The notes: generated from the letters alone by a model not told the origin. Positions 24,824 to 32,834 are shown, counted from the first letter of the stretch. The stretch is DNA of 64,000 nucleotides from Zhenhengia yiwuensis (GCF_014384995.1 NZ_JACRSY010000001.1:124001-188000); one strand, 5' to 3'. Program-made: numbers and translations.

Positions 24824-25995
24824 TGTCTTATTCGATAGATGTAGCGAAATGCAGCATGAACAAATATCAGGAAGAGTTGTGCGGGGATCATGTAGAAACC
24901 ATTAAAACGAAAGATGGCATGATTGTGGTTCTGTCAGATGGACTAGGAAGTGGTGTAAAAGCTAATATACTAGCGACCCTTACTTCTAAAATAGCCATTA
25001 CTATGTTAAAAGAAGGCGCCAGTATTGAGGATACCATCTGTACTATTGCAAGTACCTTACCTGAGTGTCAGGTAAGAAAGTTGGCTTATTCTACCTTTAC
25101 CATTGTAGACCTTAAAAATAATGGAGATGTTTATATGGTAGAATATGATAATCCTCCCGTTTTTTATTATCGAAAAGGTAGTCCACTTTCTATCCATAAA
25201 GAAAAGCGTACTATTAATAATAAAGTTATTTATGAAAGCAATTTTAAAATGAGAGTAGGAGATACGCTGGTAATCATCAGTGATGGTGTAGTTCATGCAG
25301 GGGTAGGGATGACCCTTAATCTAGGATGGCAGTGGGAGCATATTGACCAGTATTTACAAGACCTAGTAGTTGTAGAACAAGATGCCTTATGTATAGCAAG
25401 AGATTTACTAGGAGTATGTGAAAATCTTTATGACAATAGACCAGGAGATGATACAACTGTTGTAGCAATCAAGCTTAAAGAGGCTACTTACCTAGACTTA
25501 TTTACTGGTCCACCGAAAGATAGACAAAGTGATGAAAAAATGATCGAAATCATTAAGCATGCAAAAGGTAAAGTAGTCCTATGTGGAGGAACAACGGCTA
25601 ATATTGTAGCAAGAGAGTTAGATGAATCTATTATGATTGACTTAGAACATTATACACCTAAGGTTCCACCTATGGGGTATATGAAAGGAATTGACCTGGT
25701 GACAGAAGGTTTACTGACACTTAATGCTACAAAAGAACATTTAGAAAAATATTTAATAGAGAAACAAAAAGGACTAGTTCCTGAAAAAATAATGGGACTA
25801 GATGGTGCTTCACGTTTAGCAAGGCTTTTAATAGAGGATAGTACTTTTGTTACATGTTGGGTAGGTCAGGCTATTAATCCTGCACATCAGAATCCAGATT
25901 TCCCGGAAAATTTTAATTTAAAAAATGCAGTTATGCATGAAATTGTGAAATTGCTCAAACAAATGAATAAAGAAGTAGAAGTCTATTATTTATAA
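24823..25995 (+). CDS. SpoIIE-family PP2C-like protein phosphatase
   Basis: 390 residues. The first 220 form a PP2C/SpoIIE phosphatase core, with metal-binding DGLGSG at 39-44, a second acidic motif VIISDGVVHAG, and the terminal RPGDDTTVVAIKL (about 206). The C-terminal 165 residues are a separate domain (VLCGGTTANIVARELDESI) that I see paired with such phosphatases but cannot name. The ATG overlaps the TGA of the hydrogenase gene, so translation is coupled. It presumably dephosphorylates a serine/threonine-phosphorylated partner, such as an anti-sigma-factor antagonist, in response to the sensor upstream. The target is not in this window. Confidence 0.87.
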   Translation: MSYSIDVAKCSMNKYQEELCGDHVETIKTKDGMIVVLSDGLGSGVKANILATLTSKIAITMLKEGASIEDTICTIASTLPECQVRKLAYSTFTIVDLKNNGDVYMVEYDNPPVFYYRKGSPLSIHKEKRTINNKVIYESNFKMRVGDTLVIISDGVVHAGVGMTLNLGWQWEHIDQYLQDLVVVEQDALCIARDLLGVCENLYDNRPGDDTTVVAIKLKEATYLDLFTGPPKDRQSDEKMIEIIKHAKGKVVLCGGTTANIVARELDESIMIDLEHYTPKVPPMGYMKGIDLVTEGLLTLNATKEHLEKYLIEKQKGLVPEKIMGLDGASRLARLLIEDSTFVTCWVGQAINPAHQNPDFPENFNLKNAVMHEIVKLLKQMNKEVEVYYL

Positions 25996-26005
25996 GAACT
26001 ATAAA

Positions 26006-26058
26006 AGATAGGATAGTCCTTTAATAAAGGCATAACAGCCTAAGGGACTATCCTATTT
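26006..26058. terminator. bidirectional terminator after the phosphatase
   Basis: ATAGGATAGTCC pairs with GGACTATCCTAT, extended by further pairs around a roughly 20-nt loop, with T-rich flanks. It separates convergent genes. Confidence 0.75.
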
Positions 26059-26060
26059 TA

Positions 26061-26987
26061 TTAGCGCATAAGCTCTAGAAAATCATCTTCATTTAGAAAG
26101 ACAATCTTTTGACCACGCTCTATAAGCATCATGGCACGTCTAAGCTTAGTACTCATTTGCGCAGGTGTAAGCATATGCACATTTTTCATGCCTGTAACGA
26201 CAATACTAGTTTTGAGTGTGACAGAAGGACTGTAGTCACCACCGCAGCGTTCAACAAGTGAGATGGCTTCACTTCTTGATAAAGAGGAAAGTGAACCAGT
26301 AAAGGCTACAATTTTATCCTTGAAAAAGTCCGTTGTACAAGAGTAATAATCTAATTTAGGCTGAGCGGATGCGTTATAGATGTTCTGAGAAGTCACGCCG
26401 CCTCCATTTGTGCCACAGGCATTATATCCCCCTGGAAACAGTTTGCCTAATTTAAAGCCTACTGCAGCTGCTATGGCATTGATATCATGAAGCTGAAGTT
26501 CCTTAGAGATATTCATAAGGATATTGGCACAAGCTGATGCATCGGCACCTGCATGGTGATGAGTAAAGCTATAACCTAGATGTTGATTAACCGTATTTAA
26601 CTTAGCATTTTCAAGATAAGAATAAAAGTGTCTAGACATAACCATAGTGCAACAATAATCAAAGGTTGGAAAAGGTATACCATAAAGTGTAAGGGTTTGC
26701 CTAAGTACACTTATATCAAAAGCGGCATTATGAGCCACTACTAATCTATCCTCTAGAAAAGGACGTATTTCTTCCCAGAGTGCATCAAACTCTAGTGCAT
26801 TTCTTACATCTCCTTCACGGATACCATGAATCCATATATTCATAGGGCTAAAACGCATCTCTTTAGGACGGATGAGCCAATATTTCTCAAGTATAATTTG
26901 GCCCTTTTCGACTACAGTAATCCCAAGTGAACAAGGGCTATTACGTTTTTCGTTTGCTGTTTCAAAGTCTATTGCAGTAAAGTTCAT
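26061..26987 (-). CDS. DnaQ-like 3'-5' exonuclease with BRCT domain
   Basis: 308 residues. The N-terminal 165 form a DEDDh exonuclease: D7 and E9 in AIDFETA, D in AHNAAFDISVLR, and H/D in HHHAGADASACAN. The C-terminal 90 residues form a BRCT domain (FKDKIVAFTGSLSSLSRSEA...VVTGM), as found at the end of NAD-dependent ligase. Such stand-alone exonuclease-BRCT proteins are common in Firmicutes and are annotated as DNA polymerase III epsilon-like, but they are not replicase subunits. AAGGAGG lies before the ATG. It is monocistronic and probably acts in repair or nucleic-acid trimming. Confidence 0.88.
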   Translation of the reverse strand: MNFTAIDFETANEKRNSPCSLGITVVEKGQIILEKYWLIRPKEMRFSPMNIWIHGIREGDVRNALEFDALWEEIRPFLEDRLVVAHNAAFDISVLRQTLTLYGIPFPTFDYCCTMVMSRHFYSYLENAKLNTVNQHLGYSFTHHHAGADASACANILMNISKELQLHDINAIAAAVGFKLGKLFPGGYNACGTNGGGVTSQNIYNASAQPKLDYYSCTTDFFKDKIVAFTGSLSSLSRSEAISLVERCGGDYSPSVTLKTSIVVTGMKNVHMLTPAQMSTKLRRAMMLIERGQKIVFLNEDDFLELMR

Positions 26988-27227
26988 TTTAACCTCCTTA
27001 ATTATGCAATTTCTTCTAGTGTAACCTATATAAGCTCAATCACATCTCGATATAGGAATTTTTCATTGAGGGACTGAAGAAATATTTTAGCATAGTATTA
27101 AGCATGTTATAAAGGATAGATTAAAATATGCAAAGCAAAATATGGAATCTATAAAAATAGGGAACTTTAGTTTTTTTTTATGCGTCTTATACTTATCAAA
27201 TAAAGTAAAAAGCTAGGAGATGACGTG

Positions 27228-28090
27228 ATGAAACTGACAAAAAAATTATAGGATTTATGCTTATAGCTTCTTTAGGAGGAGCAGTAGTAGGATGTAGTTC
27301 TTCAAATAATACACAAGAACAAGATATAGTAGCATCTGTACCAGAGCAAGAAGAAAGTGCTCCAGAGGATGAAAAGACAGAAGATGAAGTAACAGATGAA
27401 AAGAGTCAACCTGAAGGAGAAGAAAAGACAGAAGAGGTAAAAGTTGAAGAAGATACAAAAACAGATTCTAATAAGGAAGAAGTAAAACAGGAAGAGGAGA
27501 AAAAGCCAGAAACGACTAAACCTGTAGAGAAACCGGCAGAACAGCCAGCACAAAAAACTGAAACGACTAAGCCAGAGGCAAACAAGCCAGTAGCTAAGCC
27601 AGAGCAAAAACCAGAGGTAAAGCCGGAAGTTAAGCCAGAAGTTAAGCCAGAAGTTAAACCAGAACAAAAACCAGAAACTGAAAAGCCGGTGGAGACACCA
27701 TCAATGAGTGCTTCAGAATTGTATAGTAAAGTAGTAACAAGTGATATGGAATTACCATCTTTACTGGAGATGGATAGCAGTTTCTTTGCTGATACTTATG
27801 GAATTGATACTTCTATCTTAAAAAGTTATAAAGTACAAATGCCAATGATGATGGTACATGCTTCAGAAATTGCAGTATTTGAGTTAAAAGATGCAGGTGA
27901 TGCATCAAAGGTTATAACTGGAATCAATAAGCGTATAGAAGGACTTAAGGCACAATGGGGTTCTTATCTTCCAGATCAGTTAGAACTGGTAAATAATTAT
28001 AAAACAGCAACAAAGGGAAATTATGTGATTTTCGTAGTCAGTGAATATGCAGACACAATTATTAGCAACTTTAATACAAATGTCATATAA
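27228..28090 (+). CDS. DUF4358 lipoprotein, with a frameshift in its signal peptide
   Basis: The protein has a lipoprotein signal with lipobox VVGC, a 130-residue Lys/Glu/Pro-rich linker (with KPEV repeats), and a C-terminal DUF4358 domain (about 120 residues, from SASELYSKVV). The ATG with a proper ribosome-binding site (AGGAG at 27215) is at 27228, and codes for the basic MKLTKK start. After seven A's at 27239-27245 the frame shifts by one and meets a stop. Eight A's would restore MKLTKKIIGFMLIASLGGAV. As it stands only ATG 27257 opens the rest, lacking the basic n-region and a ribosome-binding site. DUF4358 proteins commonly accompany MBOAT and DHHW proteins, as here. The tract may be a sequencing error or a phase-variable switch. 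Confidence 0.75.
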
Positions 28091-28104
28091 GGTGGTAAGG
28101 CACT

Positions 28105-29490
28105 ATGGTATTTAGTAGCTTATTATTTCTTTTTATCTTTTTACCTCTATTTTTAATGATTTATTACGTAGCACCTAAGAGGTTACGTAATTTCATCTTG
28201 TTTATAGCCAGTCTTATTTTCTATGCATGGGGAGAGCCAGTCTATGTGCTGATTATGATTTTTTCTACTTTGCTAGATTATACAGTAGGGCGTGTTATTG
28301 ATCATTACCGCACGGATAAGTTCATTCCTAAAATAGCTTTAGCTGTATCAGTATGTGGTAATCTAGGAATGCTAGGTTTCTTTAAATATGCTGATTTCTT
28401 TATTGAAAATCTAAACAACTTTTTAGGTCTAGATATAAACCTTTTAAAGATTGCATTGCCAATAGGTATATCTTTTTATACCTTCCAGACTATGTCTTAT
28501 ACAATAGATTTATATCGTGGAAAAATAGGCGTACAGAAGAATATTATTTCATTTGGTGCTTATGTAGCTATGTTTCCACAACTTATTGCAGGGCCTATTG
28601 TAACGTATGAAACTGTTGAAAAGGAACTTAATGAAAGAACAGAAACTATTGAGCAATTTAGCGAAGGGGTTATGCGCTTTATAGAAGGTCTGGCAAAGAA
28701 AGTTTTGCTAGCTAATAATATAGGATTAGCATGGGAGACTATGAAAGCTATGCCAGAAGGCAGTCTTACTTTTGTAGGAGCCTGGTTTGGCATTATAGCG
28801 TTTGCCCTTCAGCTGTATTTTGATTTTAGTGGGTACTCTGACATGGCTATTGGACTTGGGAAGATGATGGGATTTAAATTCCCAGAGAACTTCAATTATC
28901 CATACCTTTCAAAAAGTGTTACAGAGTTTTGGCGTAGATGGCATATGACACTTGGAAGTTGGTTTAGAGAGTATCTTTATATCCCTCTTGGGGGTAATAG
29001 AGTAAGTAAGCCAAAATTCTACCGTAATTTAATGATTGTATGGTTTTTAACAGGCTTTTGGCATGGGGCAGGTTGGAACTTTGTCCTTTGGGGACTTTTC
29101 TTTGGGGTACTTATTATTGTAGAACGTATGGGACTTTTAAAGGTGCTTGAAAAATGTCCAGCTTTTATAAGTCACATTTATTTACTGTTTGTGGTTATGA
29201 TTAGCTGGGTCCTGTTCTCATTAGAAAGTGGCAGTCAAATTATGATGTATTTAAAGGCTATGTTCGGTATAGGTGAGGGTGGCCTAATAAGCACAGAAAC
29301 TTTGTATAACTTAAGTAACTTTGGCCTAACACTCTTAATAGGAGTAGTGTTTGCAACACCTCTTATGAATAGACTTAAAGAGCACTTAAAGCCTTGGATG
29401 TTATATGTTTTCTATGCAGTGATGCTTGTACTAAGTACAGCTTATCTAGTAGATTCTACATTTAATCCATTTTTATATTTCAGATTCTAG
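28105..29490 (+). CDS. MBOAT family O-acyltransferase
   Basis: A 461-residue multi-pass membrane protein of the DltB/AlgI-like MBOAT family, which transfers acyl groups (typically acetyl) across the membrane onto surface polymers. Family marks are FSTLLDYTVGRVID near residue 60, FPQLIAGPIV (about 155), FDFSGYSDMAIGLGKMMGF (about 240), the WRRWHMTLGSWFREYLYIPLGGNR stretch, and the catalytic His in GFWHGAGWNFVLWG (about 320). It lies 14 bp after the DUF4358 gene and 10 bp before the DHHW gene, so the three form an operon. The polymer modified is unknown; no exopolysaccharide synthesis genes are adjacent. Confidence 0.92.
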   Translation: MVFSSLLFLFIFLPLFLMIYYVAPKRLRNFILFIASLIFYAWGEPVYVLIMIFSTLLDYTVGRVIDHYRTDKFIPKIALAVSVCGNLGMLGFFKYADFFIENLNNFLGLDINLLKIALPIGISFYTFQTMSYTIDLYRGKIGVQKNIISFGAYVAMFPQLIAGPIVTYETVEKELNERTETIEQFSEGVMRFIEGLAKKVLLANNIGLAWETMKAMPEGSLTFVGAWFGIIAFALQLYFDFSGYSDMAIGLGKMMGFKFPENFNYPYLSKSVTEFWRRWHMTLGSWFREYLYIPLGGNRVSKPKFYRNLMIVWFLTGFWHGAGWNFVLWGLFFGVLIIVERMGLLKVLEKCPAFISHIYLLFVVMISWVLFSLESGSQIMMYLKAMFGIGEGGLISTETLYNLSNFGLTLLIGVVFATPLMNRLKEHLKPWMLYVFYAVMLVLSTAYLVDSTFNPFLYFRF

Positions 29491-29500
29491 GAGGTAGACC

Positions 29501-30622
29501 GTGAAACGTAAATTTCATATTGGGATGACACTAGGTTTTGTGGTGTACATTGGAGGATTTTTTACACTTCAATTATTAGGTCAAGATAAAACTTTTTCTG
29601 ACCTTGAAAATAGACCTCTGGCAGGGAAACCTGTATGGAGCAAAGATAAATTTTTTAATGGAACTTACGGCAAAGATGTAGAGAAGTATATTGCAGATCA
29701 GTTTCCATTTAGAAATCAGTTTATTGCCATTAAGTCACAAAGTGAACTTATGCTTCAAAAGAAAGAAAATAATGGTGTTTATATAGGGGAAGATGATTAT
29801 TTTCTTCAAAAGTTTAATGTGCCAGATAAGCAGCTTATGAAGAAGAATATAGAATATATCAATCGGTTTGCTGAAAGTTTTGATGTATACTTTATGCTTG
29901 CACCTACTGCAACTAAAATCTATGCAGAGAAACTACCAAACTTTGCAATGCCTTATGATGAAGAAAGCTTTATAGAAGAAGTAAGTGGGGGGTTAGGCCA
30001 AAAGGTTCATAAGATTGATGTTTTAGAAACTATGAAGGCCCATAAGAATGAAGAGATATACTATAAAACAGATCATCATTGGACCACACTTGGTGCCTAT
30101 TATGGCTATGAAGCTTTTTGTAAAGGTTATGGTATAGAGCCTATGCCTATTAGTGCTTTTGAACGTGTTATAGGTAGTAATAGCTTTTATGGCTCATTGT
30201 TTTCAAAAGGAAATTTTACTTTTGCAAAACCTGATACATTAGAACTATTTATACCTAAAGTAGAAGAAACATTAGATGTGTACTATATGGGAAGTGATAA
30301 ACATACAGATTCTCTTTATGAAATGAGTCATTTAGATAAGAAGGATAAATATAGTGTTTTTCTAGATAACAATCATCCTATTATTCAGATTAAAACAGGT
30401 GTTAAAAATGGTAAGAAATTAGCCATCGTAAAAGATTCTTATGCAAATGCACTCATTCCATTCTTAACAAATCATTTTGAGGAAATTCACGTACTAGATT
30501 TAAGATTTCTTAATATGCCTATTGCTGCTTATATGCGTTCAAATAATTTAAAAGATGTACTCGTGCTCTATAACGTACAAAATTTTGCAACAGTTAATCA
30601 GTTTAGTTTGCTTGGAAAATAA
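29501..30622 (+). CDS. DHHW family protein (AlgX/AlgJ-like acetylation partner)
   Basis: 373 residues. An N-terminal hydrophobic anchor (GMTLGFVVYIGGFFTLQLLG) precedes an extracytoplasmic SGNH-like domain with the defining TDHHW motif (about 190-194) and a later KDSYANALIPFL segment holding the probable catalytic Ser. This family works with MBOAT proteins to place acyl groups on exported polysaccharide. The start is a GTG with AGGAGG seven bases upstream; it follows the MBOAT gene after 10 bp. There is no terminator between this gene and the hflX promoter region. Confidence 0.87.
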   Translation: MKRKFHIGMTLGFVVYIGGFFTLQLLGQDKTFSDLENRPLAGKPVWSKDKFFNGTYGKDVEKYIADQFPFRNQFIAIKSQSELMLQKKENNGVYIGEDDYFLQKFNVPDKQLMKKNIEYINRFAESFDVYFMLAPTATKIYAEKLPNFAMPYDEESFIEEVSGGLGQKVHKIDVLETMKAHKNEEIYYKTDHHWTTLGAYYGYEAFCKGYGIEPMPISAFERVIGSNSFYGSLFSKGNFTFAKPDTLELFIPKVEETLDVYYMGSDKHTDSLYEMSHLDKKDKYSVFLDNNHPIIQIKTGVKNGKKLAIVKDSYANALIPFLTNHFEEIHVLDLRFLNMPIAAYMRSNNLKDVLVLYNVQNFATVNQFSLLGK

Positions 30623-30631
30623 AAATAATTG

Positions 30632-30660
30632 TTTACAATTGAACGAAACTTATTTATAAT
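30632..30660 (+). promoter_or_regulatory. sigma-A promoter of the hflX leader
   Basis: TTTACA at 30632-30637, an exact 17-bp spacer and TATAAT at 30655-30660. Transcription from about 30667 gives a leader of about 300 nt before hflX. Confidence 0.8.
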
Positions 30661-30691
30661 GAGCTTATAAACTATTTATAAGAGAGGAGTA

Positions 30692-30766
30692 ATGATCATG
30701 AAAAAAACAATGGACACTTTCAAACATTTAAAAATAAATGCATTGCTCCCACTAATGTTCATATAA
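30692..30766 (+). CDS. upstream ORF 1 of the hflX leader (24-residue leader peptide)
   Basis: A 24-codon ORF (or 22 if the second in-frame ATG at 30698 is used) with GAGGAG at 30684-30689, well placed for the 30698 start. The predicted peptide begins MIMKKTMDTFKHLK and ends in a hydrophobic LLPLMFI. It has no resemblance to a structural protein and lies wholly between a strong promoter and a terminator-like hairpin that starts 17 bp after its stop. This placement is typical of a regulatory leader peptide whose translation controls the downstream hairpin. Confidence 0.65.
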   Translation: MIMKKTMDTFKHLKINALLPLMFI

Positions 30767-30782
30767 ATAGGACTAGGTAAAT

Positions 30783-30852
30783 AAGGTATACATTCCCCCT
30801 TGGAGCAGAGTATATGTGCACATGCGCCACGGGGGTATTTTTATACCTTTTT
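30783..30852 (+). terminator. attenuator hairpin in the hflX leader
   Basis: A long interrupted stem: AAGGTATA (30783-30790) with TATACCTT (30842-30849), then CCCCC (30795-30799) with GGGGG (30831-30835) and TGG with CCA. T-rich runs follow the inner stem (TATTTTTATA) and the outer stem (T5). It lies about 115 bp before the hflX start, so it would end transcription early unless prevented. Confidence 0.7.
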
Positions 30853-30876
30853 ATAGATTAAAGGAGGACTAAGGCC

Positions 30877-30894
30877 ATGAGACTAAGAAAATAA
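30877..30894 (+). CDS. upstream ORF 2, MRLRK mini-ORF
   Basis: A five-codon ORF, Met-Arg-Leu-Arg-Lys-stop, with a near-perfect AAAGGAGG at 30860-30867, nine bases before its ATG. A ribosome-binding site this strong in front of five codons argues that it is translated. The R-L-R core matches the '+X+' motif at which macrolide-bound ribosomes stall in the ErmD-type leader peptide. It lies 73 bp before hflX, a ribosome-rescue GTPase. I infer a drug-sensing leader. Confidence 0.7.
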   Translation: MRLRK

Positions 30895-30895
30895 C

Positions 30896-30965
30896 GCACG
30901 AGGTGTGAGTCATCATAATCTCGTGCTCATTCGTGCTTAATGAAACAGAATAAAAGGAGATTATG
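30896..30965 (+). promoter_or_regulatory. alternative hairpins over the hflX ribosome-binding site
   Basis: GCACGAG (30896-30902), immediately after the MRLRK stop, can pair with CTCGTGC (30920-30926), or in part with TCGTGC (30931-30936). CATAATCTC (30914-30922), which overlaps the first partner, is perfectly complementary to GAGATTATG (30957-30965). That is the end of the hflX Shine-Dalgarno sequence and its spacer. The pairings are mutually exclusive in part, as expected of a translational attenuator. Confidence 0.55.
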
Positions 30966-30967
30966 TT

Positions 30968-32224
30968 ATGAATAAAAGAGGAATAATAGTCGGTTTAAAT
31001 AAAGATAATCAAGTAGATTATACAGAATCTATGGTTGAACTTGAGAATTTATGTGAGGCATGTGATATCCAGGTGGTAGCACATATGGTGCAGAATGCTA
31101 AGAAGATCAATGCTAAATATTATATTGGAAGTGGTAAACTTGAGGAACTGGCTTATTTAAGAGCTGTGCAGGAGATAGACATTGTCGTTTTTAATAATGA
31201 ACTGTCTGCTTCTCAGATTAAAAATATTGAGGATGAAATAGGCTGTAGAGTAATTGATAGAACAGTGCTCATTCTAGATATATTTGGTGAGCGTGCTAAA
31301 ACACGTGAGGCTAAACTTCAAGTCGAAGTAGCAAGCCTTGAATATGCCCTGCCAAGATTAATTGGAGCAAATGAAAATCTAGGTAGACAAGGTGGCGGTG
31401 TAGGGACTAAAAATAAAGGGGCAGGGGAGAAGAAGCTAGAGTTAGATAGAAGACAGGTAGAAGAAAAAATTGCTGCGCTTAATAAAGAACTTGAGAAGTT
31501 AAAAGGTCAGCGCACTACTCAGCGTAACAAGAGAAGAAAATCTCATTTGCCTACGGTAGCACTTGTAGGCTATACCAATGCAGGTAAGTCCACTATTATG
31601 AATCGGCTCGTGAGCCAATTTAATAAAGGAGAAGAAAAGCTTGTATTTGAAAAAAATATGCTCTTTGCTACACTTGAAACTTCTGTTAGAAGTATCAAAC
31701 TGCCTGATCATAGAGCCTTTCTACTTTCAGATACAGTAGGGTTTGTAAGCAATTTACCACATCATCTTGTAAAAGCCTTTAGATCAACTTTAGAGGAAGT
31801 ATGTGAAGCCGATTTATTAATTCATGTTGTCGACCTTTCTAGTCCACATTATAAGAAGCAGATAGAAGTAACCAATGAAACTTTAAAACAAATAGGTGCA
31901 GAGCATGTACCTATGATTTATGTCTATAATAAAGTAGATTTAATAGATGAACTTGAAATGGATAGTATAGAGCAGGAAGGTATTAAAATTTCTGCTAAGC
32001 AGAATAGGGGAATGGAAGCCCTTATCGAAACAATATGTGAGGAAATTTTTGCAGAATATATAAAGACTCAGTTGTTTATTCCTTATAAAGATTTAAATCT
32101 TATCTCTAAGATTAATGAAGACTGCATGGTAAAAGGTCAGGCTTATAAGGAAGAAGGGGTTGTACTGGATATTGAATGTATGACCACCTATGCAGATAAA
32201 TACAGAGACTACACAAGGGTATAA
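30968..32224 (+). CDS. hflX: ribosome-associated GTPase HflX
   Basis: HflX splits stalled or hibernating 70S ribosomes and confers heat and antibiotic tolerance in several bacteria. This 418-residue protein has the N-terminal HflX domain (about 1-110), the coiled-coil linker with the conserved GGVGTKNKGAGEKKLELDRR (about 143-160), and the GTPase domain. The GTPase motifs are G1 GYTNAGKST (201-209), G3 DTVGF, and G4 NKVD. A short C-terminal domain follows. AAAAGGAG lies before the ATG. The gene sits behind a 300-nt leader with two upstream ORFs and a hairpin. In Listeria, hflX is known to be controlled by an antibiotic-responsive attenuator, which fits this arrangement. Confidence 0.94.
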   Translation: MNKRGIIVGLNKDNQVDYTESMVELENLCEACDIQVVAHMVQNAKKINAKYYIGSGKLEELAYLRAVQEIDIVVFNNELSASQIKNIEDEIGCRVIDRTVLILDIFGERAKTREAKLQVEVASLEYALPRLIGANENLGRQGGGVGTKNKGAGEKKLELDRRQVEEKIAALNKELEKLKGQRTTQRNKRRKSHLPTVALVGYTNAGKSTIMNRLVSQFNKGEEKLVFEKNMLFATLETSVRSIKLPDHRAFLLSDTVGFVSNLPHHLVKAFRSTLEEVCEADLLIHVVDLSSPHYKKQIEVTNETLKQIGAEHVPMIYVYNKVDLIDELEMDSIEQEGIKISAKQNRGMEALIETICEEIFAEYIKTQLFIPYKDLNLISKINEDCMVKGQAYKEEGVVLDIECMTTYADKYRDYTRV

Positions 32225-32256
32225 GTAGAAACTTAAATAGAATAATAGAAAAGTAT

Positions 32257-32315
32257 TAAAAGCCAGCACAAAGCCATCCCCCCTTAAAATTGATGGCATT
32301 GTGCTGGCTTTTTGT
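32257..32315 (+). terminator. terminator of hflX
   Basis: A long stem (AAAAGCCAGCACAA with TTGTGCTGGCTTTT, plus GCCATC with GATGGC) and a T5 run. Confidence 0.9.
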
Positions 32316-32834
32316 GTGGCAATATATAAACCAAAAGATTATTACGAGATAAAAGAGAAGAAGCATTTTCTTAAGCAAACTATACGGGCTAGATGAGATG
32401 TCCATAGAGCTATTCGTGATAGGGATGACCAGATCATGTATCACAGAAGTGGTATGGAGGCAACATAGAGACAGTAGAGTTTAACAGCTGATAAGGCTTA
32501 TAACTTTTATGAAGTTAGGTAAATCTTATGGATATATATGAGGGTAGGCTCTTTAATAGGCTGCCACAACTCCTATTAAAGAGTTGGTTGTAAACCAGCA
32601 TGTAAAGTATTAGAAGGGGGACTAATACATTTGCAAATGCGGCATACAACATATAGGAATAAAAACGACCTAGAATTTGTTTGATTCCTATACTCTATAT
32701 ATACGGATGAGTAGTAGAAATGCGTCATAAAATTTTTATAGATTAACTTAAATGTTCTTTATATAATAAAAGAAGAGTAGAATTACAAAAGATTAGCAAG
32801 TTTATACATCTAAAAACGTAAAAGGAGCAGGAAT
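32316..32834. other. 519-bp intergenic region with strong hairpins
   Basis: No convincing ORF was found on either strand. It does hold a perfect 12-bp stem with an 11-nt loop (CTCTTTAATAGG at 32549-32560, CCTATTAAAGAG at 32572-32583), a small TGGTT/AACCA hairpin just after, and an ATAGGAAT/ATTCCTAT stem further on. None is followed by a T-run. It could encode a structured RNA or be the remains of a lost gene. The 52-codon zinc-ribbon gene follows. Confidence 0.4.

Noticed and set aside
27257..28090. Taking ATG 27257 as the true start of the DUF4358 lipoprotein
   Set aside because: It lacks a ribosome-binding site and the basic n-region; the upstream ATG at 27228 has both, with one base missing in the A-tract.
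32256..32444. A 62-codon minus-strand ORF after hflX
   Set aside because: It runs through the hflX terminator hairpin and has no convincing ribosome-binding site or family.
32549..32583. Terminator at the 12-bp stem
   Set aside because: No T-run follows, and the hflX terminator lies upstream; it was kept only as structured DNA or RNA.
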